DNA of 64,000 bases. Origin: Methylotenera sp. Lineage in GTDB: Bacteria > Pseudomonadota > Gammaproteobacteria > Burkholderiales > Methylophilaceae. Made by a program: the position numbers and the translations under genes. Positions 49,456 to 59,345 of this stretch are shown in pieces. Position 1 is the stretch's first letter. The number at the start of each line of letters is the position of its first letter. Location of the stretch: contig NZ_JAQSDC010000039.1 of NCBI RefSeq assembly GCF_029945705.1, forward strand, positions 57,099-121,098, read 5' to 3'. The notes under the pieces were generated by a model. That model saw nothing but the letters and a program-made list of their open reading frames with translations, was not told the DNA's origin and did no database searches.

Positions 49456-50796
49456 TTACCCCGTTACTCTTTCTGGCACTGGCAAGGTTTTATCTCGTTT
49501 TGTGTACCACGGCATAAGCAAGAAGAAAGCAAAGTAAACGACGGTAAAGATACGTGCGACTACCGTAGCAATATCCGCTTTACCTAACCAAGCACCAAAC
49601 TGACCAAACTTATCGGCAGGCACTGTGCCCAAATAACCCAGCACTAAAAAGCTCACAACAAAGGCAAAAAGCCATTTTTTGTAAAGCGTGCCGCGATAAC
49701 GAATTGACTTGACTGCACCTCTATCCAACCAAGGTAAGAAGGCAAACACAACTACTGACAGACCCATTGCAACAACGCCTGGAAACTGTGAAACACCAAT
49801 TGGCGGCACTGCACGTAATATTGAATAATACGGCGTGAAATACCAAGTAGGTGCGATATGTGAAGGCGTTACTAGCGGATTAGCTGGCACAAAATTATTA
49901 GCTTCTAAGAAGTAGCCGCCCACTTCAGGTGCGAAGAAAATAATAGCCGAAAATACGATTAAGAACACCACTACACCGACCATATCTTTAACAGTATAGT
50001 AAGGATGGAATGGAATGCCATCTAATGGAATACCAGTTTTTTTGTCTTTCGTTTTTTTAATCTCAACGCCATCAGGATTATTTGAACCCACTTCATGTAA
50101 CGCAATTAAATGCGCTGTAACCAAACCCAGCAATACTAAAGGCAATGCAATCACGTGGAATGCAAAAAAGCGGTTTAAGGTAGCATCACCCACTAGATAA
50201 TCACCACGCAACCACTCCATTAAGTCAGGCCCAATCAATGGTACCGTACCAAACAAACTAGTAATTACTTGTGCACCCCAGTAAGACATTTGACCCCAAG
50301 GTAATAGGTAACCAAAAAATGCCTCGCCCATTAACGCCAAGAAAATACCCATACCGAATAACCAAATAAGCTCGCGCGGATTACGATACGAACTGTAAAT
50401 AATACCGCGGAACATATGCAAATAAATCACCACAAAGAACATTGAAGCGCCTGTAGAGTGCATGTAACGGATCACGTAACCCCAAGGCACGTCGCGCATA
50501 ATGTATTCTACTGATGCAAAAGCCACTGATGGATTACCTAAAATACCATCAAGCGGTGAAGCATCCGGCTTGTAATGCATCGTTAAAAAGATACCAGTGA
50601 CAATTTGAATCACCAACACCAACATTGCTAGCGAGCCAAAGAAATACCAAAAATTGAAGTTTTTTGGCGCGTAATACTCGGTCAAATGCGCTTTTACATT
50701 GCTAGTAAGTGGAAAACGCTCATCCACCCAATTAACAGTGTTTTCTATAGCGCCAGCTAATACTGATTTTTTTTCTGTTACAGATTTATTCGTCAT
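49456..50796 (-). CDS. petB: Cytochrome b of the bc1 complex
   Basis: 446 residues with about nine membrane segments. Haem-ligand His residues are in 'VIRYMHSTGASMFFVVIYLH' and 'FFAFHVIALPLVLLGLVTAH'. The Qo site motif is 'PTWYF'-type 'IAPTWYFTPYYSILRAVPP' with the earlier 'GQMSYWGAQVITSLFGTVP'. Cytochrome b and subunit IV are fused here, as in most proteobacteria. It lies 3 bp after petA. Confidence 0.98.
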   Translation of the reverse strand: MTNKSVTEKKSVLAGAIENTVNWVDERFPLTSNVKAHLTEYYAPKNFNFWYFFGSLAMLVLVIQIVTGIFLTMHYKPDASPLDGILGNPSVAFASVEYIMRDVPWGYVIRYMHSTGASMFFVVIYLHMFRGIIYSSYRNPRELIWLFGMGIFLALMGEAFFGYLLPWGQMSYWGAQVITSLFGTVPLIGPDLMEWLRGDYLVGDATLNRFFAFHVIALPLVLLGLVTAHLIALHEVGSNNPDGVEIKKTKDKKTGIPLDGIPFHPYYTVKDMVGVVVFLIVFSAIIFFAPEVGGYFLEANNFVPANPLVTPSHIAPTWYFTPYYSILRAVPPIGVSQFPGVVAMGLSVVVFAFLPWLDRGAVKSIRYRGTLYKKWLFAFVVSFLVLGYLGTVPADKFGQFGAWLGKADIATVVARIFTVVYFAFFLLMPWYTKRDKTLPVPERVTG

Positions 50797-50799
50797 GAT

Positions 50800-51426
50800 T
50801 TAAGCCTTCCCTTCAGGATCGACACCGATAAGCAACGTAGTTTCAGTTAAATAATGATACTTTGGCACCACCAAATTGGTTGGTGCAGGCGAACCTTGAA
50901 ACACGCGTCCAGCTAGATCAAACTTAGAACCATGGCACGGACAAACAAAACCGCCATCCCAATCTGGCGTCACATCAAAACGTGAGTTTGGAGAACAGCC
51001 CAAGTGCGTACAAGTACCCAACATCACCGCATATTCAGCCTTAATTGCACGATCATTCTCTTTGCAATAATCTGGCTGCTGAGGCACTTCAGATTTAGGG
51101 TCTTTTAACTGCGCATCATGGTGAGCAAGCTTTTCAAGCATTTCTTTAGTGCGATGGATAATCCATACTGGCTGACCGCGATATTCCGCGACCATCATTT
51201 CACCCGGCGCAACTTTAGCAATATCGACCTCAACTGGCGCACCTGCAGCTTTAGCGCGTTCGCTAGGCGTCATACTTTTAACAAATGGCACAGCAGCAGC
51301 AGCGCAACCTAGCGCACCAACAGCAGAAGTGGCAATTAAAAATTTACGTTTTTCTAAATCTACTGAAGTACTAGCTGGTTCTGACTGCGAACCAGCTTGA
51401 TGCTTGTCACTGTGATTGTCTGACAT
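50800..51426 (-). CDS. petA: Rieske iron-sulfur subunit of the bc1 complex
   Basis: 208 residues. The [2Fe-2S] ligands are in '[14 protein letters not shown]' and '[20 protein letters not shown]'. The N-terminal signal anchor is preceded by '[16 protein letters not shown]'. Rieske proteins are usually Tat exported with RRxFL; here the pair is Lys-Arg, which Tat can tolerate. The tatABC genes lie 3 kb away. It is the first gene of petABC-sspAB, with possible -10 elements upstream. Confidence 0.98.
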   Translation of the reverse strand: MSDNHSDKHQAGSQSEPASTSVDLEKRKFLIATSAVGALGCAAAAVPFVKSMTPSERAKAAGAPVEVDIAKVAPGEMMVAEYRGQPVWIIHRTKEMLEKLAHHDAQLKDPKSEVPQQPDYCKENDRAIKAEYAVMLGTCTHLGCSPNSRFDVTPDWDGGFVCPCHGSKFDLAGRVFQGSPAPTNLVVPKYHYLTETTLLIGVDPEGKA

Positions 51427-51533
51427 GATTTCCTCGGCTACTGATTATGAATTCTTGCCTTTTGGGGGCCAACATCAATCCGCTTAACTATATTTTTACA
51501 TTAAAAAAATTAGAAGCTCAAAAATACGACGCA

Positions 51534-51554
51534 ATTATAAAGGCTGCGATTATA
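51534..51554 (-). promoter_or_regulatory. Tandem -10 elements upstream of petA
   Basis: Two consensus TATAAT hexamers on the minus strand (51554-51549 and 51539-51534) stand 15 bp apart in the 183-bp spacer before petA. Neither has a convincing -35, so the site is tentative. The spacer otherwise shows no gene. Confidence 0.4.
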
Positions 51555-51609
51555 CAATTCTTTACAAGCTAATTAAAGCTTTATTTTATAAGTGACTGAA
51601 ATAAAACAA

Positions 51610-52359
51610 CTAAACTGGATTTTTTATATCTATAAACTCGTGCATTAAATTAAATTTCTCAGCTAAATGCTGACCTAATGCTTGAACACCATAACGTTCT
51701 GTTACATGATGCCCCGCAGAAATATATGACACACCCGACTCAATCGATTGATGCGTGGTTTGTTCAGAAATTTCACCGCTAATATACACATCCACATCTA
51801 CCTCAATCGCGGCATCAATGTATCCCTGCGCAGCACCTGTACACCAAGCTACTTTCTGCACTATTTTCTGAGGGTCGCCTATTACCAATGGTGTACGCTG
51901 CAAAGTTGATTCAATTTGTGCCGCAAACACTGCTAGCGTGACAGGCTTAACCAACGCGCCATAAGCCATGAGTTTAGATTCTCCAGCAAAACCACTAGGT
52001 GTAATTCCCAACACTTGCCCAAGCTGCACATTGTTACCAAACTCAGCATGCGCATCTAGTGGCAAATGATATGCCATTAAGTTCAAGTCATTTTTTAACA
52101 AAAACGCTAATCGACTGCGCTTAATACCAACCACTCGAGGATCTTCATTACGCCAAAAATAACCATGATGCACTAAAATCAAATCAGCATCTGCTTGTTT
52201 TGCTGCTTCGAGTAGCGCCATGCTAGCCGTCACACCTGTGACTATTTTTCTAATTTCTGGTCGCCCCTCTACCTGCAAACCATTAGGACAGTAGTCTTTG
52301 AAGCGCTCAACCTGCATAAGTTCTTGGGTATAATGAAGTAACTCATTCAGTTTTACCAT
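51610..52359 (-). CDS. NIF3/YbgI family dinuclear-metal protein
   Basis: 249 residues. Metal-binding histidines and acidic residues are in 'ADLILVHHGYFWRNEDPRVV', 'LMAYHLPLDAHAEFGNNVQL' and the C-terminal 'VSYISAGHHVTERYGVQALG', the three regions typical of the NIF3/YbgI/DUF34 family. The biochemical role is unresolved, possibly GTP cyclohydrolase I type 2-like. It starts at ATG and is transcribed towards petA. Confidence 0.93.
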   Translation of the reverse strand: MVKLNELLHYTQELMQVERFKDYCPNGLQVEGRPEIRKIVTGVTASMALLEAAKQADADLILVHHGYFWRNEDPRVVGIKRSRLAFLLKNDLNLMAYHLPLDAHAEFGNNVQLGQVLGITPSGFAGESKLMAYGALVKPVTLAVFAAQIESTLQRTPLVIGDPQKIVQKVAWCTGAAQGYIDAAIEVDVDVYISGEISEQTTHQSIESGVSYISAGHHVTERYGVQALGQHLAEKFNLMHEFIDIKNPV

Positions 52360-52537
52360 TTTTACGACCTTTTTATCACATCACTCTTGAATATTCGCTA
52401 GAATAGCCTGATATTAGATTGCGTACATGACATTACTCAAACAAACGCAACATTAACTTCAAATGGATACAATCATCATTTTAATGAACGCGGCTTTTCT
52501 ATCATTACTCTAACCATTACAAAATGCCATCACCAAA

Positions 52538-53722
52538 ATGAATAATCAACTACATAAAAAATTATGGCTCATTTTTGCTCAAACAGTCACAGTTTGTTTG
52601 GCGCTAATTTTTGTACTGCGGCTTTTTTTCCCAAGTTTGTTGGAAAACATGCTGGCCAAACCCAATAATACCTTATTGGTAAAGCAAGCTGAACCTAATA
52701 ATGGCAGCAGTTTAGCTAGCTCTTATAGTCTAGCTGTGAAAAAAGCGATGCCATCTGTAGTCAATATTTTCACTAGTAAAAAGGCGCCAGAAAACCCACA
52801 TCAGAAATATTTAGACGACCCAGCTTTTCGTCAGTTTTTTGGCGACCAACTGGATGACCCTGATGCTCAGACTCAACCTGAGAATAGCCTTGGATCTGGC
52901 GTTATCGTCAGCGAACAAGGTTTAATTTTAACAAATAACCATGTGGTAGCCGCAGCAGATGAAATCGAAATTGCACTTGCAGATGGCCGTAAAATGTCCG
53001 CCAAGGTAGTTGGCACAGACCCAGACACCGATTTAGCTTTAATTAAAATTGAAGCCGATAATTTACCAGCAATCACTTTTGCCAGTTCAGACCAACTAAG
53101 TGTTGGTGATGTTGTTTTAGCCATTGGCAACCCTTTTGGCGTTGGTCAAACAGTAACGCAAGGTATTATTAGCGCGCTTGGTCGCAACCATTTGGGCATT
53201 AATACTTTTGAAAATTTTATTCAAACTGACGCTTCAATTAACCCAGGCAACTCAGGTGGCGCCTTAATTGATGCTGAGGGTAACCTAGTGGGCATTAACA
53301 GTGCCATATACTCTCGTAGCGGCGGGTCTATGGGTATCGGCTTCGCTATTCCAGCAACCTTGGCGCGCCAAGTCATGGATCAAATTGTCAGCCAAGGTAA
53401 TGTGACTAGGGGTTGGATAGGTATTGAGGCGCAAGACATTACCCCTGAGCTTGCCGAATCATTCAAACTACAGGCGGCGGAAGGTGCATTAATCGCTGGC
53501 GTACTGAAGAATAGTCCTGCAGAAAAAGCTGGGCTTCGCGCGGGTGATATTTTATTGACGATTGACAACAAACCGATTGCTGACACGAGCAACATGTTGA
53601 ATTTAATTGCTGCACTCCAGCCCAATCAAAAGGCGACATTCAAAATCGCAAGAGCAGAACAAAGACTGAGCATCGCCGTACTGATTGGCAAGCGCCCGAA
53701 GCCTGCTTTATTGAAGGAGTAA
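52538..53722 (+). CDS. DegS/HtrA-type membrane-anchored serine protease
   Basis: 394 residues. An N-terminal anchor (about 8-28) leads to a trypsin-like domain with the catalytic triad His ('LTNNHVVAAADEIE'), Asp ('DPDTDLALIKI') and Ser ('NPGNSGGALIDAEG'), and one C-terminal PDZ domain ('WIGIEAQDITPELAES', 'AEKAGLRAGDILLTID'). One PDZ and a membrane anchor match DegS/AlgW-type sensor proteases that start regulated proteolysis of anti-sigma factors in the periplasm. The gene is the only plus-strand one in this region and converges on tatC. Confidence 0.95.
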   Translation: MNNQLHKKLWLIFAQTVTVCLALIFVLRLFFPSLLENMLAKPNNTLLVKQAEPNNGSSLASSYSLAVKKAMPSVVNIFTSKKAPENPHQKYLDDPAFRQFFGDQLDDPDAQTQPENSLGSGVIVSEQGLILTNNHVVAAADEIEIALADGRKMSAKVVGTDPDTDLALIKIEADNLPAITFASSDQLSVGDVVLAIGNPFGVGQTVTQGIISALGRNHLGINTFENFIQTDASINPGNSGGALIDAEGNLVGINSAIYSRSGGSMGIGFAIPATLARQVMDQIVSQGNVTRGWIGIEAQDITPELAESFKLQAAEGALIAGVLKNSPAEKAGLRAGDILLTIDNKPIADTSNMLNLIAALQPNQKATFKIARAEQRLSIAVLIGKRPKPALLKE

Positions 53723-53758
53723 GCGATTAACCCCACTCTTTGCTCTAAGCCAGCAGCC

Positions 53759-54502
53759 TTATGATTTTGGTGGCAGTATAGCCTGTGTTGGAGCTTGCTT
53801 AGTGAATGACGCCACAATTAAGCCAAGCTCAAATAGCATCCAGATTGGCATAGCTAACATAAACTGAGAAATAATATCTGGAGGGGTGAATATCGCGCCA
53901 ATGATAAACGCAGCAACCACCACATACCCACGCGCCTCTTTAAGCTGAGCGACAGTTAACCAACCAAAACGCACAGTCATCACCACGGCGATTGGCACTT
54001 GAAACGCTAGACCAAAAGCAAAAAATAGAGTTAAGACAAAATCTAAGTAGTTGCTAATATCAGTCATCACCGCAACACCTTTTGGCGCCGAACCTACAAT
54101 GAAGCCAAACACTACGGGAAACACCGCAAAATAGGCAAATGCCATGCCCGATAAAAATAGCAGGCTACTGGCAATAATCATTGGAATCATGAATTTCTTT
54201 TCATGAGAATAAAGACCAGGTGCTATAAATGACCAAACTTGATACATGGTATGCGGTAATGAAACAATAAATGCTGCCATCATGGCCACTTTCATCGGCA
54301 CAAAGAATGGCGTGGTAACTGCTGTAGCTATCATTTGGCCACCTGCAGGCAGCTTACTGAGCAATGGTGCTGCTAACAGCGCGTAAATCTTATTGGCAAA
54401 TGGGAAAAATCCGATGAAGACGACAATAAAGCCCAGCACGATACGTAATAAGCGGTCGCGCAACTCAATTAGGTGTGAAATGAAGTTATCTGTAGGGGTC
54501 AC
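53759..54502 (-). CDS. tatC: Sec-independent (Tat) translocase subunit TatC
   Basis: 247 residues with six membrane segments. It begins 'TPTDNFISHLIELRDRLLRI', with the conserved 'SHLIELRDR' and an Asp/Glu-containing 'FALGLAFQVPIAVVMTVRFG'. TatC recognises the twin-Arg signal peptide. The start codon is GTG, 6 bp after the tatB stop. A run of about 8 residues, 'TKQAPTQAILPPKS', forms the C-terminal tail. Confidence 0.98.
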   Translation of the reverse strand: MTPTDNFISHLIELRDRLLRIVLGFIVVFIGFFPFANKIYALLAAPLLSKLPAGGQMIATAVTTPFFVPMKVAMMAAFIVSLPHTMYQVWSFIAPGLYSHEKKFMIPMIIASSLLFLSGMAFAYFAVFPVVFGFIVGSAPKGVAVMTDISNYLDFVLTLFFAFGLAFQVPIAVVMTVRFGWLTVAQLKEARGYVVVAAFIIGAIFTPPDIISQFMLAMPIWMLFELGLIVASFTKQAPTQAILPPKS

Positions 54503-54508
54503 TAGGGT

Positions 54509-54910
54509 TTATTCTGTAGTTGGGACTTTTTTAGTGCGGGTTCTTTTGGCTTTAGGTTTTGTATCTATAGATGTCACATCTATAGACTCTACCTCTGGCG
54601 CTTTCGGATGACTAGCCTCTAATTTAAACTCAGAAACCTCCTTAGAAACCGCCCCTATGCTATTTTGCACGCTTGATTCAATCGTCTCTTTGGTTTTAGT
54701 GACCGTTTCTTGAATCTCTTGCTGCAATTGTTGCAGCTCCTGAAAACGTACCTCTCGGTTCACTTCTTCTTTCACTTGCGCCACATATCTTTGCATGCGA
54801 CCAGCAAGCGCACCCAGCGTACGCGCCACCTTAGGCAGCTTTTCTGGGCCGATGACAATCAAAGCCACCACTGCAATAACGATTAACTCTGAGAAGGAAA
54901 CATCAAACAT
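54509..54910 (-). CDS. tatB: Sec-independent (Tat) translocase subunit TatB
   Basis: 133 residues. The short N-terminal membrane helix with the Glu/Pro-Gly hinge is 'FSELIVIAVVALIVIGPEKL', then an amphipathic helix 'PKVARTLGALAGRMQRYVAQ' and a polar, Lys-rich C-terminal tail with Thr/Ser. TatB forms the receptor complex with TatC. It starts 5 bp after tatA. Confidence 0.96.
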   Translation of the reverse strand: MFDVSFSELIVIAVVALIVIGPEKLPKVARTLGALAGRMQRYVAQVKEEVNREVRFQELQQLQQEIQETVTKTKETIESSVQNSIGAVSKEVSEFKLEASHPKAPEVESIDVTSIDTKPKAKRTRTKKVPTTE

Positions 54911-54915
54911 ATCCG

Positions 54916-55122
54916 TTATTGCTTAGTTTTGCTCGTGACTTCACCTTCGATAGTATTACTAGTCTCTTTGCTATCAGCAACCTTATCATCATGCATCGCT
55001 TTTTTGAACTCATTGACCGCGCCGCCCACATCACCGCCAATATTTTTAAGCTTTTTAGTACCAAATACCAATACCACGATCAACAATACAATTAACCAAT
55101 GCCAAATGCTAAATGAACCCAT
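54916..55122 (-). CDS. tatA: Sec-independent (Tat) translocase subunit TatA
   Basis: 68 residues. The N-terminal helix '[20 protein letters not shown]' is followed by '[20 protein letters not shown]' as the amphipathic part, then a charged tail. TatA polymerises to form the translocation pore. First of the tatABC genes on the minus strand, 21 bp after the HIT gene. Confidence 0.97.
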   Translation of the reverse strand: MGSFSIWHWLIVLLIVVLVFGTKKLKNIGGDVGGAVNEFKKAMHDDKVADSKETSNTIEGEVTSKTKQ

Positions 55123-55143
55123 GATAATTCTCCAGAAATATAA

Positions 55144-55482
55144 TTAAACTGTAAGTGGCACATTACCGCCACCTAGCACATGCACATGAATATGAAATAC
55201 TAACTGACCGCCATCTTTACCTGTATTAATCAGCGTTTTGAAACCAGCCAAACCTTGCTCTTTTGCAAGTTTCGGTGCGAGTAAAAGCATTTTGCCAAGC
55301 AAAGCTTGATCATGCGCTTCACAACTGGCTAGACTTTCAATATGCAGTTTGGGAACAATTAAAAAATGTACTCTAGCAGATGGATTAATGTCATGAAAGG
55401 CAATGACATCGTCATCTTCATAGATTCTCTTTGCAGGAATACTGCCATCGACTATCTTACAAAAAATACAATCAGCACTCAT
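55144..55482 (-). CDS. HIT-family nucleotide-binding protein (HinT-like)
   Basis: 112 residues. The HIT motif is 'QLVFHIHVHVLGGGNVPLTV' (HxHxHxx), with 'CIFCKIVDGSIPAKRIYEDD' at the start. HIT hydrolases split purine nucleoside phosphoramidates. The ATG overlaps the hisE stop (TAATG), so it is co-transcribed with the histidine genes; this linkage is common in Betaproteobacteria. Confidence 0.95.
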   Translation of the reverse strand: MSADCIFCKIVDGSIPAKRIYEDDDVIAFHDINPSARVHFLIVPKLHIESLASCEAHDQALLGKMLLLAPKLAKEQGLAGFKTLINTGKDGGQLVFHIHVHVLGGGNVPLTV

Positions 55483-55811
55483 TATTTTGAGCCCTCTTCT
55501 ACTCTAGAAGCCTTTTCTACCAAGCCTGAGAGGCCTTCACGTCTTGCCAACTCATCCAATACGTCTTGAGGCTTTAAACCTGCCTGTGCCAACATCACCA
55601 AAGTATGGAACCATAAATCTGCAGTTTCATAGATGAGATGCTCATTATCGCCATTCTTCGCGGCAATAATAGTTTCAGCGGCTTCTTCTCCAACTTTCTT
55701 AAGTATGCTATCCATGCCTTTGGCATATAACTTAGCCACATAAGAAGTTTGTGGATCTGCACTCTTGCGCTGCTCCAATAATTCCGCCAAGCGATTTAAT
55801 GTTTCACTCAC
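55482..55811 (-). CDS. hisE: Phosphoribosyl-ATP pyrophosphatase
   Basis: 109 residues with '[20 protein letters not shown]', '[20 protein letters not shown]' and '[20 protein letters not shown]', the helical MazG-like fold of HisE. It hydrolyses PR-ATP to PR-AMP, the second step of histidine synthesis. The start is GTG inside the end of hisI (8-bp overlap). HisE and HisI are separate proteins, unlike the E. coli HisIE fusion. Confidence 0.96.
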   Translation of the reverse strand: MSETLNRLAELLEQRKSADPQTSYVAKLYAKGMDSILKKVGEEAAETIIAAKNGDNEHLIYETADLWFHTLVMLAQAGLKPQDVLDELARREGLSGLVEKASRVEEGSK

Positions 55812-56202
55812 TTTTTTTAACTTCCGTGTATATTTCGTCTGGGTTTTTAATAACAGGCTGATCTACAAGCCACTCGTCATTTTCAAGCTTTTTAAAAAAA
55901 CAGTTATGTCTTCCAGTATGACAAGCAATACCACCGACTTGTTCTACATTAATCAGAATGACATCTTCATCGCAGTCTAAACGAATCTCATGCACACGTT
56001 GTACATGACCTGACTCTTCACCTTTACGCCATAATTTATTGCGCGAACGTGACCAATACACAGCTTGCTTAGTGTCACTGGTCAATTGCAAGGCTTCGCG
56101 ATTCATCCAGGCAAACATGAGTATGCGCCCCGTGTCATGTTCTTGCGCGATGACGGGTACAAGACCGTTTGCATCCCAACTAACGTCATCTAACCAACTC
56201 AA
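55804..56202 (-). CDS. hisI: Phosphoribosyl-AMP cyclohydrolase
   Basis: 132 residues. The metal-site motif '[20 protein letters not shown]' and '[20 protein letters not shown]' identify HisI, which opens the purine ring of PR-AMP. The likely start is TTG, overlapping the hisF stop as TTGA, because no ATG precedes the conserved domain. Translation is probably coupled to hisF. Confidence 0.95.
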   Translation of the reverse strand: MSWLDDVSWDANGLVPVIAQEHDTGRILMFAWMNREALQLTSDTKQAVYWSRSRNKLWRKGEESGHVQRVHEIRLDCDEDVILINVEQVGGIACHTGRHNCFFKKLENDEWLVDQPVIKNPDEIYTEVKKSE

Positions 56203-56963
56203 AGTCTTACCTCAATACCATTTTTCTGCATATACTCTTTGGCTTGTTTAACTGTATATTCACCATAGTGAAAAATACTCGCAGCCAGTACGGCATCTGC
56301 GCCGCCTTCGTTCACACCATCAACCAAATGCTGCAGATTTCCCACGCCGCCAGAAGCGATAATCGGCACATCTACAGCATTTGAAATAGCTCTATTTAAT
56401 GGGTTGTTAAAGCCAATTTTTGTGCCATCTCTATCCATACTCGTGATTAACAATTCACCAGCGCCTAGTTGAGCCATATACTCAGCCCATTTCACAGCAT
56501 CCAAGCCAGTGGCTTTGCGACCACCATGAGTAAACACTTCCCACTCAAAAGGTTGGTTATCTACTTTTTTAGCATCAATCGCAACTACAATACATTGCGT
56601 ACCGAATCGACTTGCCGCATCTTGCACCATCTGCGGATTGAGCACTGCAGTAGTGTTAATACTAACCTTATCTGCACCAGCATTTAATAGCCTACGCACA
56701 TCCTCAACTTCACGCACCCCGCCGCCAACCGTTAATGGTATAAAAACCTGAGAAGCGACTTTTTCAATTATATGTAGAATCAAACCTCGATTATCTGAGC
56801 TGGCAGTAATATCTAAAAATGTGAGTTCATCAGCGCCTTGGTCATCGTAGCGTTTAGCAATTTCAACAGGGTCGCCCGCATCGCGTAACTCTAGAAAGTT
56901 AATGCCTTTAACTACGCGTCCGTCAGTCACATCTAGACATGGAATAATGCGTTTAGCGAGCAC
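56199..56963 (-). CDS. hisF: Imidazole glycerol phosphate synthase cyclase subunit
   Basis: 254 residues, a (beta/alpha)8 barrel. '[20 protein letters not shown]' and '[20 protein letters not shown]' carry the N-terminal half; '[20 protein letters not shown]' contains the catalytic Asp. HisF cyclises PRFAR with ammonia from HisH, giving IGP and AICAR. The start is GTG within the last codons of hisA (11-bp overlap). Confidence 0.97.
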   Translation of the reverse strand: MLAKRIIPCLDVTDGRVVKGINFLELRDAGDPVEIAKRYDDQGADELTFLDITASSDNRGLILHIIEKVASQVFIPLTVGGGVREVEDVRRLLNAGADKVSINTTAVLNPQMVQDAASRFGTQCIVVAIDAKKVDNQPFEWEVFTHGGRKATGLDAVKWAEYMAQLGAGELLITSMDRDGTKIGFNNPLNRAISNAVDVPIIASGGVGNLQHLVDGVNEGGADAVLAASIFHYGEYTVKQAKEYMQKNGIEVRL

Positions 56964-57696
56964 TTAATTCATCTGCCAGTTGTTGTGCCGCAGTAAAATC
57001 CAACGTACCTTCGTAAATTGCACGACCAGTTATCGTTCCAATAATACCTTCTGCCGCTACGGCACAAAGCTTACGTACATCGTCTAAATTAGTCACGCCA
57101 CCAGAAGCAATCACTGGGATTGTTAGCGCTTGGGCTAAAGCGACAGTCGCTTCAATATTTACGCCAGTTAACATGCCATCACGACCAATGTCGGTATAAA
57201 CGATCGAGCTAACGCCATAGCCTTCGAATTTTTTCGCTAAATCAATCACATCATGACCTGTCAGTTTTGACCAGCCATCCACAGCGACTTTGCCTTCTTT
57301 TGCATCTAACCCAACGATAATTTGACCAGGAAACGCATCACAAGCCTCATGCAAGAAACCTGGGTTTTTTACCGCTGCTGTGCCGATAATCACATAGTCA
57401 ATGCCGTTATCTAAATAACGCTCTATCGTTTCAAGGTCGCGAATACCGCCGCCGAGTTGAATAGGTATTTCACCACCAACCGCACGAACAATAGATTTAA
57501 TAGCGGCTTCATTGACAGGTTTACCTGCAAAAGCGCCATTTAAATCAACTAAATGTAAGCGTTTACCACCACTATCTACCCAATGGCGCGCCATGGCACC
57601 TGGGTCTTCAGAAAATACAGTGGATTCTTCCATTAAGCCTTGTTTTAGTCTTACACAGTGGCCGTCTTTAAGATCAATTGCTGGGATAATTAACAT
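56953..57696 (-). CDS. hisA: ProFAR isomerase (HisA)
   Basis: 247 residues, a (beta/alpha)8 barrel with '[20 protein letters not shown]', '[20 protein letters not shown]' and '[20 protein letters not shown]', in which Asp in DLKDG and DIGRDG are the catalytic pair. It converts ProFAR to PRFAR. It sits 85 bp after hisH, with only AT-rich spacer between. Confidence 0.97.
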   Translation of the reverse strand: MLIIPAIDLKDGHCVRLKQGLMEESTVFSEDPGAMARHWVDSGGKRLHLVDLNGAFAGKPVNEAAIKSIVRAVGGEIPIQLGGGIRDLETIERYLDNGIDYVIIGTAAVKNPGFLHEACDAFPGQIIVGLDAKEGKVAVDGWSKLTGHDVIDLAKKFEGYGVSSIVYTDIGRDGMLTGVNIEATVALAQALTIPVIASGGVTNLDDVRKLCAVAAEGIIGTITGRAIYEGTLDFTAAQQLADELSAR

Positions 57697-57781
57697 AATG
57701 ATTTGATATTGATTTATTTGATAAAAATTGAAATGAAGTGATTAAAAAATATGGTAAAAATAACTTCAAGCTTACCTTTAT

Positions 57782-58435
57782 TTAAGGTAACCAGTTTACG
57801 AAATTGCTTAACATTTGCAAGCCTGCCGTTGCACTTTTTTCTGGATGAAACTGCACTGCGAACAAATTATCCCGTGCTATCGCGCTTGTAAATCGTTTGG
57901 GATACTCGCTATAAGCACCGACAATACGTGCATCATCAGGCTGCACATAATAACTATGCACATAGTAAAAACGCGCACCGTCTTCTATATTGTTCCATAA
58001 TGCATGCGCTTCCGACTGTTGGTTTTGATAGACCTGATTCCAACCCATATGCGGCACTTTTAACTTTGCACCATTCTCATCATGCATTTCAGTTGCAGCA
58101 AAGCGCTTAACACTGCCTTTAAACAAGCCTAATCCAGCAGCATCGCCTTCTTCAGAATGTTCAAATAGCATCTGCAAACCGATACAAATACCTAGAAATG
58201 GTTTATTGTTGGCTGCATGCATCACTGAATTGCGCAAGCCTCTAGCATCTAATTCGCGAATACAATCTGGCATCGCACCCTGACCAGGGAACACGATGCG
58301 TTCGGCATTCGCTATTTCGACAGGGTTGCTGGTCACCAGTACATTTTTATTCGGTGCGACATGCTCTAGTGCTTTAGACACTGAGCGCAAATTGCCCATG
58401 CCATAATCAACCACTGCTATATCAATTTTTTTCAT
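57782..58435 (-). CDS. hisH: Imidazole glycerol phosphate synthase glutaminase subunit
   Basis: 217 residues, class I glutamine amidotransferase. The catalytic Cys is in 'FLGICIGLQMLFEHSEEGDA', and His-Glu in 'FAVQFHPEKSATAGLQMLSN'. 'IAVVDYGMGNLRSVSKALEH' is the normal beginning, so I start at the ATG at 58435; an ATG at 58468 would add eleven residues. No strong ribosome binding site is visible before either. HisH supplies ammonia to HisF. Confidence 0.96.
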   Translation of the reverse strand: MKKIDIAVVDYGMGNLRSVSKALEHVAPNKNVLVTSNPVEIANAERIVFPGQGAMPDCIRELDARGLRNSVMHAANNKPFLGICIGLQMLFEHSEEGDAAGLGLFKGSVKRFAATEMHDENGAKLKVPHMGWNQVYQNQQSEAHALWNNIEDGARFYYVHSYYVQPDDARIVGAYSEYPKRFTSAIARDNLFAVQFHPEKSATAGLQMLSNFVNWLP

Positions 58436-58483
58436 ACTACTATTTTCATGGGTTTGCCACTCAAGCATTACAAGGCTTGTGCT

Positions 58484-59071
58484 TTATAAACTTCCTTTGG
58501 TAGATGGCATAATGCCTGCCATGCGCGAATCTAACTCAACAGCTACACGCAATGCACGGCCAAACGCTTTAAAAATCGTTTCGGCTTGATGATGCGCGTT
58601 ATGGCCCTTTAAGTTGTCAATATGCAAAGTAACATTGGCATGATTTACAAAGCCTTGGAAGAATTCATGGATTAAATCAACATCGAATTCACCTATTGAA
58701 GCGCGCGTGAATACACAACCAAACTCCAAGCCTGGTCGCCCAGAAATATCTAGCACCACACGTGACAAAGCCTCATCCAATGGTACATAAGCATGCCCAT
58801 AGCGTCGTATGCCTTTTTTATCGCCTATCGCCTTAGCGAACGCTTGCCCAAGGGTAATGCCAATATCTTCAACAGTGTGATGAGCGTCAATGTGCAAATC
58901 ACCTTTAGCGTTAACGCTAATATCCATCATACCGTGACGGGCAATTTGGTCTATCATGTGATCTAGAAAGCCTAAACCAGTGCTGAATTGTGAAACGCCA
59001 GTACCATCTAAATTAATAGCGACTGTGATTTGTGTTTCTAAGGTATTTCTAACTACTTCTGCAGAGCGCAT
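58484..59071 (-). CDS. hisB: Imidazoleglycerol-phosphate dehydratase
   Basis: 195 residues with the two metal-binding repeats '[20 protein letters not shown]' and '[20 protein letters not shown]'. This is the single-domain HisB; the phosphatase domain of the fused E. coli enzyme is absent. It dehydrates IGP. It lies 274 bp after the hps stop, with a hairpin between (59301-59330), so it may have separate expression. Confidence 0.97.
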   Translation of the reverse strand: MRSAEVVRNTLETQITVAINLDGTGVSQFSTGLGFLDHMIDQIARHGMMDISVNAKGDLHIDAHHTVEDIGITLGQAFAKAIGDKKGIRRYGHAYVPLDEALSRVVLDISGRPGLEFGCVFTRASIGEFDVDLIHEFFQGFVNHANVTLHIDNLKGHNAHHQAETIFKAFGRALRVAVELDSRMAGIMPSTKGSL

Positions 59072-59300
59072 ATTGAATCACTTAAGCTAAAATTGCATAT
59101 AAATTGATAAGTAAATATTTTAACCTAAACCAGATGCTATTGGTCTTTTTGAAGGCATTAAAGCGAACAACATTCTATATTTATTAAATAACCTCTCATA
59201 AATAATAGCCCTTAATAAAAGAACAAAGCCCAGCAAGATAACAATATCTTAACTAGGCCTCATATTCATCAGCTTACGCTAACTACTTAATTACATTTTT

Positions 59301-59330
59301 ATCACTTAGCTGACGTATCAACTAAGTGAT
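59301..59330. repeat. Perfect 9-bp inverted repeat between hps and hisB
   Basis: ATCACTTAG (59301-59309) with CTAAGTGAT (59322-59330); the inner TGA-CGTA-TCA can extend the pairing. It lies 16 bp after the hps stop. On the transcribed (minus) strand it is followed by AAAAATG, not a U-run, so it is not a normal intrinsic terminator; it may protect the 3' end of hps mRNA. Confidence 0.6.
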
Positions 59331-59345
59331 TGCAGTAATCAATAA

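Noticed and set aside
57772..57790. 7-bp inverted repeat TTACCTT/AAGGTAA at the hisH stop
   Set aside because: Weak, overlaps the stop codon and has no U-run; not convincing as a terminator before hisA.
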